In this document: positions 10,427 through 21,300 of the stretch, piece after piece | Position numbering within the stretch: position 1 is the stretch's first letter | Layout: each line of letters opens with the position of its first letter | Origin: Pseudomonadota bacterium | GTDB lineage: Bacteria > Pseudomonadota > Gammaproteobacteria > Burkholderiales > JABEVD01 | Length of the DNA stretch: 64,000 nt | Assembly (NCBI GenBank): GCA_021835845.1 | Contig: JAKBJU010000002.1 | Span: 1 to 64,000 of the forward strand | Reading direction: 5' to 3' | The notes under the pieces: generated by a model | What the model saw: only the letters and a program-made list of their open reading frames with translations | Told to the model about the DNA's origin: nothing | The model's database searches: none | Program-made: the position numbers and the translations under genes

Positions 10427-11307
10427 TGGAACATGAATTATTCAGCCGTGGACCCAGCCCTGCGGTCCGGCTGACCTTCTTCATCCTGCTCTCGCTGCTG
10501 CTTCTCGTCAGCGACGTCCATTACAGCTACCTCAAAACCCTGAGGGCCGGCATTGCCACGGCGATCTATCCCCTCCAGCGCATTGCCATGATGCCCGTAG
10601 AACTGCTCGGCGCGATAGGCGACTATACCCAGGCGCAATCCTCGCTGATCAAGGAAAACGCCATTCTCCAGAAGCAGAATCTGGAAGATCGGGAAGCCCT
10701 GCTGCGCTATCGGGCGCTTCAGCAGGAAAACGACCACCTGAGACAGCTTTTCGGGGCGAAGGCGCGCGTCGACGCGCCTTCGGTCATGGCCGAAATACTG
10801 TATGACGAACGCGATCCGTTCTCGCGCAAGGTCATCGTGGACAAGGGGCTGCAGGCGCATGTCATTGCAGGCAGCGCCGTGATCGACAATGCCGGAGTGA
10901 TCGGGCAGGTCCTGCAGGTCTACCCCTTTTCGAGCGAAATCTCCCTGATCACCGACAAGGATCATCCGACTCCGGTGCAGGTGCTGCGCAACGGTCTGCG
11001 CGCCATAGTTTTCGGATTCGGATCGAGCAATCTTCTCGATCTGAAATACATGTCCCTGAACACCGACATCCGCCCCGGAGACCTGCTGGTCACCTCCGGG
11101 CTGGACGGCACCTTCCCTGCAGGACTCCCCGTGGCCACCGTCCTGACGGTGGACAAGAATCCCGTCTATGCCTTTTCCCGAATCACCTGCAAGCCGGCCG
11201 CAGGCGTCAACCGATACCGGCAGGTGCTGATCCTGGCTCCGGGTTCCCCTCCGCCGCCCATCCCTGCGGCGAAACCCGAGCCTTCGCCTGTCAGAGGCAA
11301 GAAATAG
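10426..11307 (+). CDS. mreC: Rod shape-determining protein MreC
   Basis: A 293-residue periplasmic scaffold of the elongasome. One N-terminal membrane segment (about residues 14-32, rich in Leu) is followed by a coiled coil (about 65-105) and the paired beta-barrel MreC domain. The C-terminus is a Pro-rich tail (residues 272-293), common in betaproteobacterial MreC. Start and stop each overlap a neighbour by a single base, so translation is probably coupled from mreB through mreD. Confidence 0.95.
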
Positions 11308-11822
11308 TGGAAATCGCCCCGAAAGAGGAAATTCTTCTGCCGGTCAAGCCGGGATTCATCGCGCTTTCCCTGTTTTCGGCTTTTCTGCTCGACCTCCTGC
11401 CTCTGGGCAGCTTCATCGAATGGATACGTCCCGATTTCGTGGCCATGCTGCTGCTTTACTGGTGCATCCACCAGCCGCTCAGGGTCGGCATAGGGACTTC
11501 CTGGGTTTTCGGGATACTGGTGGACGTGGCGGACGGAACGCTGTTCGGGGAACATGCGCTCGCCTATTCCCTGATGGCGTTCATCGCGCTCGTGCTGCGC
11601 CGCAGGGTGAGCATGCTGAGCCTCGACCACCAGTTCACCCATGTCACCCTGATCCTCCTGATCATGCAGGCCGTCGTCGTGCTGACCGGATTTGTCGCCA
11701 AGGACATTTTCGTGGGCTGGGCCTATTTTCTGGGTAGCCTGACTGCGGGGCTGCTCTGGCCCGGCCTCACCTATCTGCTTAAATTGCCGCAAAGGCCCAA
11801 GCCAGACCCAGACCGCATATGA
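11307..11822 (+). CDS. mreD: Rod shape-determining protein MreD
   Basis: A 171-residue integral membrane protein with about five hydrophobic segments that links MreC to the wall-synthesis enzymes. It starts at GTG, overlapping the mreC stop by one base (TAGTG), and its TGA overlaps the mrdA ATG (ATGA). The PDFVAMLLLYWCIHQP motif near residues 41-56 is typical of the family. Confidence 0.92.
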   Translation: MEIAPKEEILLPVKPGFIALSLFSAFLLDLLPLGSFIEWIRPDFVAMLLLYWCIHQPLRVGIGTSWVFGILVDVADGTLFGEHALAYSLMAFIALVLRRRVSMLSLDHQFTHVTLILLIMQAVVVLTGFVAKDIFVGWAYFLGSLTAGLLWPGLTYLLKLPQRPKPDPDRI

Positions 11823-13717
11823 AGGAGAAAGTCGAGATCCGGGATCATCAGCGGGAGATGCGCGCTTACCGCCTGAGACTCAGCCTGAGCGCGGGATTCA
11901 TCCTGGTCTTCTTCCTGCTGCTCGTCTCGCGTTTCTTCTATCTCCAGGTCGTCCAGCACGAGCATTTCAAAACACTGGCCGAGAACAACCGCATCTCCAT
12001 CGTGCCCATCACTCCGAATCGGGGTCTGATCCTCGACAGAAACGGCACGGTGCTCGCCAGAAATTTCTCGGCCTACACGCTTGAAATCACGCCCAGCAAG
12101 ATCAAGAATCTCAACAAGACGATAGATGAATTATCGAAATACATCGAAATTTCCCCGAGCGACAAAAGGCGCTTCCGGCGGCTGCTCGATGACAGCCACA
12201 GCTTCGAAAGCCTGCCGATACGCACCCGATTGAAAGACGAGGAAGTGGCACGCTTCGCTGTCAACAATTTCCGTTTTCCCGGGGTGGAAATTCATGCCCG
12301 GCTTTTCAGGCAATATCCCGACGGCGAACTGACCTCCCCCTTTCTGGGCTATATCGGGAGAATCAACGACGACGATCTCGACAAGATCGACGCCGCAGGG
12401 GACACGGCGAATTACAAGGGCACCGACTACATCGGGAAGATGGGCATCGAGCAGAGCTTCGAAAAGCAGCTGCATGGCACGACCGGCTTCGATGAGGTGG
12501 AAGTCGATTCGGGTGGGCGCGAGGTCAGGACGCTGAGCAGAACCCCTCCCATTTCGGGCGACATCCTTACCCTGACCATAGACAGCAAGCTCCAGGAAAT
12601 CGCGGAAAAAGCCTTCGGCGACTTCCGGGGAGCGCTGGTAGCAATCGACCCCAACAACGGAGAAATTCTCGCACTCGTCAGCAAGCCCGGTTTCGATCCC
12701 AATCTTTTCGTCGAAGGAATCGACAGCCAGACCTGGGCTGCGCTCAACAATTCCCCGGACAAACCTCTCCTCAACCGCGCACTGCACGCAGAATACCCCC
12801 CCGGATCGACCTTCAAGCCCTTCATGGCTCTTGCCGGACTGCAGCTCCAGGCGAGGTCTCCGACCGACACCATCTCCGACCCGGGATATTTCGAACTTCC
12901 CGGCCAGTCGCACCACTACCGGGACTGGAAACCCGGAGGTCACGGCATGGTCGACCTGCACAAGTCCATCGTCGTATCCTGCGACACCTACTATTACGGA
13001 TTGGCGAACCTGCTCGGGATAGACAAGATCCATGATTTCATCAGCCAGTTCGGTTTCGGCAAAAAAACGGGGATCGACATCGGCGGGGAGCTTTCAGGCG
13101 TCCTGCCCTCTGCCGAATGGAAAATGAAGCGCTACAAGCAGAAATGGTATGCCGGGGACACGGTTCCTGTCGGCATCGGCCAGGGCTACGATCTCGCCAC
13201 CCCCCTGCAGCTCGCTTTCGCCACCTCCATTCTTGCAAGCGACGGCACCGCCTACAAGCCCCATCTGGTTGAATCCATCAGGAACAGCAAAACCGGGAAA
13301 ATGGAAAAGACGGCCTCCGCGTTCCTTTACAAGCTCGACATCGACCCGAATTATCTGGCCGACGTGAGAAGCGCAATGATCGATGTCACCAAGCCGGGAG
13401 GGACGGCCCCCAGAGTCGGGGAAGGCGCGCCCTACGAAGTCGCTGCAAAAACCGGCACCGCCCAGGTCATCGGCATCAAGCAGGGCGAGAAATACGTGGC
13501 GAGCAATATCCAGGAGCGCTATCGGGATCACGCGCTGCTCATCGCCTATGCGCCTGCGGATCACCCCAGAATCGCCCTCGCCATTCTGGTCGAGAACGGC
13601 GGGCACGGCGGAACGACAGCCGGACCGATTGCGCGCCAGCTCATGGACTATTATCTGCTCGGCAAACTGCCCCAGGACAAGGTCAATCAGGAGAAAATCG
13701 ATGCACCCGCTGATTAG
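11819..13717 (+). CDS. mrdA: Penicillin-binding protein 2 (peptidoglycan D,D-transpeptidase)
   Basis: A 632-residue monofunctional class B PBP that cross-links peptidoglycan in the elongasome together with RodA. One N-terminal membrane anchor (about residues 22-42) is followed by the dimerisation domain and the transpeptidase domain. The active-site motif is STFK at 330-333; SCD takes the place of SxN in VVSCDTYYYGL, and the KTGT box is near residue 546. The C-terminal 20 or so residues are polar. The stop lies inside the start of rodA (17-bp overlap). Confidence 0.97.
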   Translation: MKEKVEIRDHQREMRAYRLRLSLSAGFILVFFLLLVSRFFYLQVVQHEHFKTLAENNRISIVPITPNRGLILDRNGTVLARNFSAYTLEITPSKIKNLNKTIDELSKYIEISPSDKRRFRRLLDDSHSFESLPIRTRLKDEEVARFAVNNFRFPGVEIHARLFRQYPDGELTSPFLGYIGRINDDDLDKIDAAGDTANYKGTDYIGKMGIEQSFEKQLHGTTGFDEVEVDSGGREVRTLSRTPPISGDILTLTIDSKLQEIAEKAFGDFRGALVAIDPNNGEILALVSKPGFDPNLFVEGIDSQTWAALNNSPDKPLLNRALHAEYPPGSTFKPFMALAGLQLQARSPTDTISDPGYFELPGQSHHYRDWKPGGHGMVDLHKSIVVSCDTYYYGLANLLGIDKIHDFISQFGFGKKTGIDIGGELSGVLPSAEWKMKRYKQKWYAGDTVPVGIGQGYDLATPLQLAFATSILASDGTAYKPHLVESIRNSKTGKMEKTASAFLYKLDIDPNYLADVRSAMIDVTKPGGTAPRVGEGAPYEVAAKTGTAQVIGIKQGEKYVASNIQERYRDHALLIAYAPADHPRIALAILVENGGHGGTTAGPIARQLMDYYLLGKLPQDKVNQEKIDAPAD

Positions 13718-14804
13718 GCGCCTCCACCGCACCCTGTCGCACCATATCGACAGCTTTCTTCTGATTTGCACCATGATCCTGATTAGCCTGGGGCTTGCCG
13801 TGCTTTTCAGTGCCTCCGACGAAAATCTCGTCAAGGTCGGCAGCCAGGTCGTCAATATCACTGTTGCCTGCGTCGTGATGTGGGCGATCGCCAACGTCCC
13901 CCCCCACCAGCTGATGCGCTTCGCACTGCCGCTCTATGTGGCCGGCCTCGTCCTGCTGATCGGGGTTGCGCTCTTCGGGGAAATCAGCAACGGCGCAAGG
14001 CGCTGGCTCAATCTCGGCATCACGCGAATCCAGCCTTCCGAGCTGATGAAGATCGCGGTCCCGCTGATGCTGGCGTGGTATTTCGATCGCCACGAATCGG
14101 CGCTCGGCCTCAAGAATTATGCCATCGCTGCCGTGATCCTTCTGGTTCCGGTACTGCTCATCGCGCGCCAGCCGGATCTGGGGACAGCCATCCTGATCGC
14201 ATCGAGCGGATTTTTCGTGCTCTTCTTCGCGGGGCTCAGCTGGAAGATCCTGGGAGGGCTGTTCGTTTCAGGCCTCGCAAGCCTGCCGATACTGTGGTCC
14301 GTCCTGCACGACTACCAGAGAAAGCGCCTCCTGACGCTGCTCGATCCCTCCCAGGACCCCCTCGGCGCAGGCTATCACACGATCCAGTCCATGATCGCAG
14401 TGGGTTCGGGAGGCCCTTTCGGCAAAGGCTGGCTGCACGGCACGCAGGCGCACCTCGATTTCCTGCCGGAACATACGACAGACTTCATATTCGCCGTTTT
14501 TTCGGAGGAATTCGGCCTCATCGGCAACCTTTTCCTGATCTTCCTGTATTCGCTGGTAATCGCAAGAGGACTCAGCATCGCAGCCCGGGCCCCCACCCTC
14601 TTCTCCAGGCTCATGGCGGGCTCCATCACCATGACGTTCTTCACCTATTGCTTCGTCAACATGGGCATGGTGAGCGGCATCCTTCCCGTCGTCGGGGTGC
14701 CGCTCCCCCTGATCAGCTACGGCGGCACATCGATGGTGACCATGCTGCTCGGATTCGGTATATTAATGAGCATTCATACGCACAAGAAGCTGGTGAAGAC
14801 ATGA
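13701..14804 (+). CDS. rodA: Peptidoglycan glycosyltransferase RodA
   Basis: A 367-residue SEDS-family polytopic membrane protein that polymerises lipid II glycan strands, partnered with PBP2. The family motifs ITRIQPSELMKIA and the terminal LPLISYGGTS are present, with about ten hydrophobic segments. I chose the ATG at 13701, which gives the usual length and N-terminus (IRRLHRTLSHHIDSFLL); the frame is open further upstream, but only inside mrdA. Overlaps mrdA by 17 bp and rlpA by 4 bp (ATGA). Confidence 0.95.
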   Translation: MHPLIRRLHRTLSHHIDSFLLICTMILISLGLAVLFSASDENLVKVGSQVVNITVACVVMWAIANVPPHQLMRFALPLYVAGLVLLIGVALFGEISNGARRWLNLGITRIQPSELMKIAVPLMLAWYFDRHESALGLKNYAIAAVILLVPVLLIARQPDLGTAILIASSGFFVLFFAGLSWKILGGLFVSGLASLPILWSVLHDYQRKRLLTLLDPSQDPLGAGYHTIQSMIAVGSGGPFGKGWLHGTQAHLDFLPEHTTDFIFAVFSEEFGLIGNLFLIFLYSLVIARGLSIAARAPTLFSRLMAGSITMTFFTYCFVNMGMVSGILPVVGVPLPLISYGGTSMVTMLLGFGILMSIHTHKKLVKT

Positions 14805-15667
14805 AAGCGACCCATATTTTCTGGATTGCAGCCGGCGGCGCCATCCTCGCCGGCTGCGCGGGAGAACCGGTACAGGCGCCTGTAGTCAAGGCACCATCCT
14901 CGCATGCCAGCCATTATTCCAGGGGAGGGGGGTACTATCTCGATGACGGTCCGGGAGACAATCCGCCTGCAGACCTCGATTCCATTCCGGATGCCGTGCC
15001 GAAGCCGGAAAAGCTGATTCCGGCCTGCAACAGGCCGTATACCACCATGGGCAAGACTTATTATCCCGAAACCACGCTCGAACCCTACAAGGCGACAGGA
15101 ATCGCTTCCTGGTATGGCAGGCGCTACAACGGTCAGAAGACCTCTTCCGGGGAAATATACGACATGTATGCCATGACTGCGGCCCATCCGACGCTGCCCA
15201 TTCCGAGCTACGCGAAAGTGACCAATCTCGCCAACGGGAAATCCGTCATCGTCCGTGTCAACGACAGGGGTCCCTTCCGCTCCGACAGGCTGATCGACCT
15301 TTCCTACACCGCCGCATACAAGCTGGGCATCATCCGGGGCGGCAGCGCCAAAGTGGAAGTCGACAGCATCCTTCCCGACGAATGGGCCGCAACCACGGTT
15401 TCAGCCCGTCCGGCAACGCCCCTTGCGGCTACCGGAGAATCCGGGAGCATCTACCTGCAGATCGGCGCCTTTTCGCAAAGAGCCAACGCCCAGCACTTCC
15501 TGGAAACGCATCGCAGCCAGCTCGAAGGGTATGCTCCAGAGATCGTGGGAGAGAACGGGATGTACAAGATCCATGTCGGCCCCTATCCCAGCCGGACCGA
15601 TGCGGCGAGCGCCGCGGGGAAACTCGCCCAAATTCTGGAGATCACCCCCGTCATCACGACGCAGTGA
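14801..15667 (+). CDS. rlpA: Septal ring lytic transglycosylase RlpA family lipoprotein
   Basis: A 288-residue outer-membrane lipoprotein with a lipobox (AILAGC, Cys about 19), a double-psi beta-barrel domain at about 93-190 (ASWYGRRYNGQKTSSGE ... VRVNDRGPF) and a C-terminal SPOR domain at about 212-285 that should bind denuded glycan at division sites. The ATG at 14801 overlaps the rodA stop (ATGA) and sits directly before the signal peptide. It is the last gene of the shape operon and converges on the efflux pump operon 11 bp away. Confidence 0.93.
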   Translation: MKATHIFWIAAGGAILAGCAGEPVQAPVVKAPSSHASHYSRGGGYYLDDGPGDNPPADLDSIPDAVPKPEKLIPACNRPYTTMGKTYYPETTLEPYKATGIASWYGRRYNGQKTSSGEIYDMYAMTAAHPTLPIPSYAKVTNLANGKSVIVRVNDRGPFRSDRLIDLSYTAAYKLGIIRGGSAKVEVDSILPDEWAATTVSARPATPLAATGESGSIYLQIGAFSQRANAQHFLETHRSQLEGYAPEIVGENGMYKIHVGPYPSRTDAASAAGKLAQILEITPVITTQ

Positions 15668-15678
15668 TGTCCGATGTC

Positions 15679-17133
15679 CTATTTTGAAGAGACGTCAGCC
15701 TTCATGCTGTCGGCGCTCCAACCGCCGCCCAGGGCGCGGATCAGGTTCACGCTCGCCTGCAACCGTCTGTTCCTGAGACTCAGTTCGTCCAGCTGGGCCT
15801 GCTGCGCGGCCGTTTGCGCCGTCACCACTTCAAGATAGCTCACGGCCCCTTCCTTGTAGCGGTTCATCGCAAGGTCCAGCGTGCGCTGGGTATCCGTCAC
15901 TGCAGCTCTCAGGGCGACCGACTCCCTGGATAGTTCGTTCAGGAGCGAAAGATTGTCCTCGACTTCCTGGAAGGCCTGCAGAACCGTCGAACGATACTCG
16001 GCTCCCGCCTGGTTGTATACAGCCTGGGCCCTGTTGACCATAGCCTGCCTGAGGCCGCCATCGAAAACCGTAAGCAGCGCGGATGGGCCGATCGACCAGA
16101 AAAGGTTCGGCCCGGTAAGCCAGGACGCCTGGTAAACGCTCTCATATCCCGCGCTGGCCCCGAGCATGATGGTTGGAAAGAAGGCCGCCTTTGCGATCCC
16201 GATCTTGTCGTTGGCTTCGGCCAGGCGACGCTCTGCCGCAGCGATGTCAGGCCGCCGCTGCAGGAGTGCGGATGGCACGCCGATCGGGATTTTCGGCAAA
16301 TGCATGTCGATCACGACAGGCTTGATGGAAAAGGAAGTTGCAGTCACGCCAACCAGCGTCGCAATGGCATGCTCGTAAAGTGCACGGCTTGCCGCTATGT
16401 CTGCCAGCTTCGCATTGGCGGTATCGAGCTGCGCCTTGGCGCGCGACACGTCCAGGGCGGAATCGATCCCGCCCTGGAATCTGTTCTGGGTGAGCGTCAA
16501 TGCCTTGGTATAGGCGGCCACCTGGTCCGAAAGCAATTTGGACTGGGCATCCAGGGAGCGCAAGGCGAGATAATTGTCGGCCAGTTGCGCCCTCAGGCTC
16601 AGCCTGATGGACTCCAGATCCAGCGCTGCAGCCTGGGCTCCGGCTTCCCCCGCAGCGACCAGATTATGCACGCGCCCCCACAGGTCCACCTCGTAATTCG
16701 CGGCCAAACCCATGCTGTTGTCGCCGTAAACGTTGAGCTGCCCGCCTCCGTCGGCAACCGCGGCACGGTGGACCCGGTGCAGGGACTGGCGGTTTCTGGT
16801 ATTGAGCAAGCCGGCAGTCACGGTCGGGAAGAGGAACGAGCGCGCTTCGGCGGCATAGGCAGTCGCCTGATCGAAATGCGCCACTGCGGCGGCAAGGTCG
16901 GCATTGGCGACATCCAGCTGTCCGATCAGCTTGTTGAGCAGCGCATCATTGTAGTCTTTCCACCAATCCCCGCGCGAAAGCCTGTCGGAAGGGCTCGCCT
17001 GTTTCCAGATGCCGGCCGCCCCCTTGTAGGCGGCGGGCACCGGGGTCACGGGTTTCTTGTAGGTCGGCGCGAGGGAGCAGCCGCCAAGCATCAGCGTGAG
17101 CAGCAGCGCTGAAGCAAGAGAGTTCCGGCTCAT
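15679..17133 (-). CDS. RND efflux outer-membrane channel lipoprotein (NodT family)
   Basis: A 484-residue TolC-like outer-membrane factor. A lipoprotein signal ends in LGGC (Cys about 19), followed by the family hallmark LAPTYKKP. The body has the internal duplication and coiled-coil helices of the family, including GVPSALLQRRPDIAAAERRL near residues 285-304. The start overlaps the adaptor gene stop (ATGA). It is the last gene of the pump operon: permease, adaptor, channel. Confidence 0.93.
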   Translation of the reverse strand: MSRNSLASALLLTLMLGGCSLAPTYKKPVTPVPAAYKGAAGIWKQASPSDRLSRGDWWKDYNDALLNKLIGQLDVANADLAAAVAHFDQATAYAAEARSFLFPTVTAGLLNTRNRQSLHRVHRAAVADGGGQLNVYGDNSMGLAANYEVDLWGRVHNLVAAGEAGAQAAALDLESIRLSLRAQLADNYLALRSLDAQSKLLSDQVAAYTKALTLTQNRFQGGIDSALDVSRAKAQLDTANAKLADIAASRALYEHAIATLVGVTATSFSIKPVVIDMHLPKIPIGVPSALLQRRPDIAAAERRLAEANDKIGIAKAAFFPTIMLGASAGYESVYQASWLTGPNLFWSIGPSALLTVFDGGLRQAMVNRAQAVYNQAGAEYRSTVLQAFQEVEDNLSLLNELSRESVALRAAVTDTQRTLDLAMNRYKEGAVSYLEVVTAQTAAQQAQLDELSLRNRRLQASVNLIRALGGGWSADSMKADVSSK

Positions 17134-18311
17134 GACTTCGGCCTCATCGCCGCTGCCTTGGAGGGCTTGATCCGGACCTGGTCGCCTTGCAATATGGAGT
17201 CGGAAGGGCTGTCGATGACAAGATCGGCACCATCGATTCCGGCCGTCACCTCCACTTCTTTCCCCAGCTCGCGGCCCAGCTTGATGCTCTTGAGCACCAC
17301 CTTGTTGTCGGGCCCCACCGTCGCCACCTGCAGACCTTCCTTGCGGAACAGCAAGGTGCTTGAAGGCAGTCTGAATACGCTTTCCCTCGTGGGAAGATGG
17401 AAATGGACCTCGGCATAAGTGCCGGGCAGGATCTCGCCATTCTTGTTGTCCATCTGCAATTCAACGGTCAACGTCCTGGATGTGACGTGGATGCCTCGGG
17501 AGGTGCTGACCAACGTCGCAGAGAAGGGCGTCGTGGGATGCTCCGGAAAATAGAGCTCCGCCGTCATGCCCTCCTTGATGAGCGCAGAATAGCTCTGCGG
17601 AACCTCCACATATATGCGCAACTTGTGAATGTCGGCCACCTGAAACAGGGGCGTCCCGCTGTGACTGCCGAGGTCGATCAATTGGCCGATGTCGGTATTG
17701 CGCTCCGTCACCACGCCGTCGAAAGGCGCCACAACCTTGTTGAATGCCTGCTGGGCGAGCAGGCTCTGCAGATTGGCACGCGCAGCATTCAGGATGTCGC
17801 TCTTGGATTTGGCTTCGGCCACTTTCTCGTCCGTCGCCTGGTGCGAAACCGAATCGGATGCGAGCAGATCCTGCCACCGCTTGGCGGTAATTTTCGCTAT
17901 TTCCAGGTTGGACTCGGCAGTGGCCACATTGGCCCGGGCGCGCATGATTTGCTCGTCGAGTTCAGGCGTATCGATCACGCCCAGCAGCTGCCCCTTCTTG
18001 ACGATTGCGCCGATATCCGTATACCAGATCTTAAGATAACCGTTCACTCGCGCATAAATCGGCGCCGTGTAGTCCGCCATGACGTTTCCAGGCAGGATCA
18101 GCTCCTGGTCAGCCGGGCCGTGCTGCGGCCTCACTACTTCGACGGGAGTGATATTCCCTTCCACAACCTCCTTGCGCAATCCCTTTTCATGGGTGTACCT
18201 GCTCACTATGCCCAGAGCGGCAACGGAAATGGCAATTATCAGGAAACCCAGGCCGACAAGACGCAGCCGGCGGGAAATATTGCTACGAAGAGGAATTATT
18301 TCATTGGACAT
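17130..18311 (-). CDS. RND efflux periplasmic adaptor (membrane fusion protein)
   Basis: A 393-residue HlyD/AcrA-type adaptor with an N-terminal membrane anchor (about residues 15-37). The lipoyl half-motifs flank an alpha-helical hairpin: ARVNGYLKIWYTDIGAIVKKG at about 86-106 and VVAPFDGVVTERNTDIGQ at about 191-208. Beta-barrel and membrane-proximal domains follow. It bridges the inner-membrane pump and the outer-membrane channel. It overlaps the permease stop by one base. Confidence 0.93.
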   Translation of the reverse strand: MSNEIIPLRSNISRRLRLVGLGFLIIAISVAALGIVSRYTHEKGLRKEVVEGNITPVEVVRPQHGPADQELILPGNVMADYTAPIYARVNGYLKIWYTDIGAIVKKGQLLGVIDTPELDEQIMRARANVATAESNLEIAKITAKRWQDLLASDSVSHQATDEKVAEAKSKSDILNAARANLQSLLAQQAFNKVVAPFDGVVTERNTDIGQLIDLGSHSGTPLFQVADIHKLRIYVEVPQSYSALIKEGMTAELYFPEHPTTPFSATLVSTSRGIHVTSRTLTVELQMDNKNGEILPGTYAEVHFHLPTRESVFRLPSSTLLFRKEGLQVATVGPDNKVVLKSIKLGRELGKEVEVTAGIDGADLVIDSPSDSILQGDQVRIKPSKAAAMRPKS

Positions 18312-21300
18312 TATGACGGCTCCGGGATCAATCTATCGGAATTTGCCTGCTCACCCAGATTCTGACGGGAATGAACGAGGCTGAACACTACGGGCACAAA
18401 AAACAGCGTTGCGGTAGTGGCGAACATCAGGCCGCCGATCACCGCGCGGCCCAGCGGGGCGTTCTGCTCGCCGCCGTCGCCGAGACCCAGTGCCATGGGG
18501 ATCATGCCGATGACCATGGCAAGCGCTGTCATCAGCACGGGGCGGAAGCGGACGAAGCCGGCTTCCATGGCGGCCGTGATGCCGCTGTCGCCATTATCGA
18601 GCCGTTCCCGGGCAAAACTCACCACCAGAATACTGTTTGCAGTGGCAACACCCATACACATGATGGACCCGATGAGCGCCGGCACCGACAATGTGGTGTG
18701 CGTTGCGAACAGCATCCACACGATGCCGGCCAAAGCGGCAGGCAAGGCCGTGATGATCACGAAAGGATCCAGCCACGACTGGAAGTTCACCACGATCAGC
18801 AGATAAATCAGCACGATGGCGCCGAGCAGACCAAAAAGAAGTCCGCTGTAGGCGCTATTCATGGCCTTGATCTGCCCCCTCATCACGACAAAGGAGCCCT
18901 TCGGAACATCCTTGGCGGTTTCCTTCATGGCCTTTTGAATGTCCCTGGCCACGTCCCCCAGGTCCCGCCCCTGAGCCGTTCCGAATATGTCGATGGTGGG
19001 CTGAACGTCGTAGTGGGACACCACGGCCTCTCCCTGCCCCATGTAAATTTTGGCAAGCGCTCCCAGAATCTGCGGCTGGGCCCCGGAACTTGAAGTCACC
19101 GGAATATTGTGCAGGTCATTCAGGGTATCCATGCGAAACTGCGGCGCCTGCACGACCAGGGGATAGGAAACCTTGTTGTCCGGGTTCACCCAGAAATTCG
19201 GCTGCGTCTGCAGGCTTCCGGACAGGCTGACCAGCAAGCTGTTGGCGACATCCCTCTGGCTGAACCCGAGCTGACGGGCCAAAGTCCGATCCACATCGAC
19301 GTGGAGTTCGGGCTGGTTGAACGCCTGCTGGATTCGCAAATCCACCAGCCCCGGAACCTTCTTGATGCGGCTCATGAGCTTCGAAGCATAAACGCGATTG
19401 GCATCCCGATTGAATCCGATTACCTGAACATCGATCGGTGCAGGCAGGCCAAAATTGAGGATCTGGCTCACGATGTCCGCAGGAAGAAACGCGAAAGTCA
19501 CTCCGGGAAAATCCTGCTTCAGCTTGTTGCGCAGCAGTTTGACATAGTCCGCTGTGGGATGATGGTCTTCGTTCAGGGATATCAGGATGTCCGCATCCCC
19601 CGGGCCGATCGGCGACGAGTTGCTGTAGGTCAAATTGATTCCGCTGACCGGCAAGCCGATGTTGTCCACGATATTCTTGACTTCGGCAACCGGGATCAGT
19701 TGCCTCGCTTCACGCTCGATCTCATCGCAAAGCCTTGCCGTTTCCTCGATACGGGTTCCGGTCTGCGCCCGAATGTGCAGCTTGATCTGCCCGGCATCCA
19801 CTGCAGGAAAGAAGTTCTCGCCAAGCCAGGGCACCAGCGCAAAGGAAAGCAGCACAAAGCCCATGAAACCCATGACGAACGTACGGCGGTGCGACAGCGC
19901 CAACAGCAGCAGGTCCCGGTATTTCGCCCGAACCACCATGAAGATCGCCTCGAAGCGGTGCTGGAACCTGACAAACGGGTTCTTCGACGGGGCAGGATGC
20001 TCTTCCCCCTCATGGTGCATGACATGGGGCCTGAGCAGATACTTCGCCATCGTCGGAACCAGTGTCCGGGAAAGAATGAACGAAGCTATCATCGAAAATA
20101 TCACCGCCTCGGCAAGCGGAACAAACAGATACTTGGACACCCCGGTCAGAAAGAACATCGGAATGAACACGATGCAGATCGAAAGCAGGGACACGAATGC
20201 CGGGACCACGATCTGGTTCGCACCATCGAGAATGGCCTCCTCGACCATCTTGCCGTGCTCCAGATGCCAGTTTATGCTCTCGATCGTCACTGTCGCTTCG
20301 TCAACCAGAATGCCGACTGCGAGCGCAAGCCCGCCCAGCGTCATCACATTGATGGTCTGCCCGGTCACCGAAAGGGCGATGATTGCCGACATGATCGCCA
20401 AGGGAATCGAGATGGTCACGATGATCGTCGACCGCCAGCTCCCCAAAAACAGCAGGATCATCAGAGAGGTCAGGGCGGCAGCGATCACGCCTTCCCGGAT
20501 CACCCCGGCAATCGCCCCCTTCACGAATATCGACTGGTCACCGACCAGCCTGACGATGAGGCCAGGCGGCGCGCCAGCCTCGATTCTGGGCAGCAGCTTC
20601 TTGACATGCGAAATAATGGAAAGGGTCGAAGCTGACCCGTTCTTCTGGATGGTCGTCAGCACCGAATGGCGCCCGTTGACGCGCACCATGTTCTCCTGCG
20701 GAGAAAAGCCGTCCCAGACGTGCGCGACATCCCGGACATAAACCATTGCGCCGTTGACCGCCTTGATGGGAAGATTGTTCAGCTCGTCGAGCACCAGCGG
20801 ACTCGCATTGAGCAGCACGTTGTATTCGAACTTGTCGAGCTTCTCGACGCCCGCCGGAAGGATCAGGTTCTGCTTCCCGATCGCATTGATCACGTCATCG
20901 GGGGACAATCCTTTGGAACGCAGGGCCTTGTAATCCAGATCCACCTGAACCTGCCTGTTCTTGCCGCCGTAGGGCGAAGGAATTGCCGCGCCCTCGACTT
21001 CGGCGAGTTGCGGACGGATGAAGTTGTTCGAGATGTCGAACAGCTGGTTATCCAGAAGCGTCTTGCTGGAAAGCGCGAGCTGCAGTATCGGCACGCTCGA
21101 TGCGTTGTAGCTCAGAATCAGGGGCGGCGTAATTCCCGGCGGCAGGCGCTTCAAGACCGTCTGGGACAACGCGGTCACCTGACTCACCGCCGCGTTGATG
21201 TTGACGTTCGGCTGGAAAAAGATCTTGACGATGCCGACACCCAGAAGCGACTGCGACTCGATGTGCTCGATATCGTTCACCGTTGTCGTCAGCTGCCTTT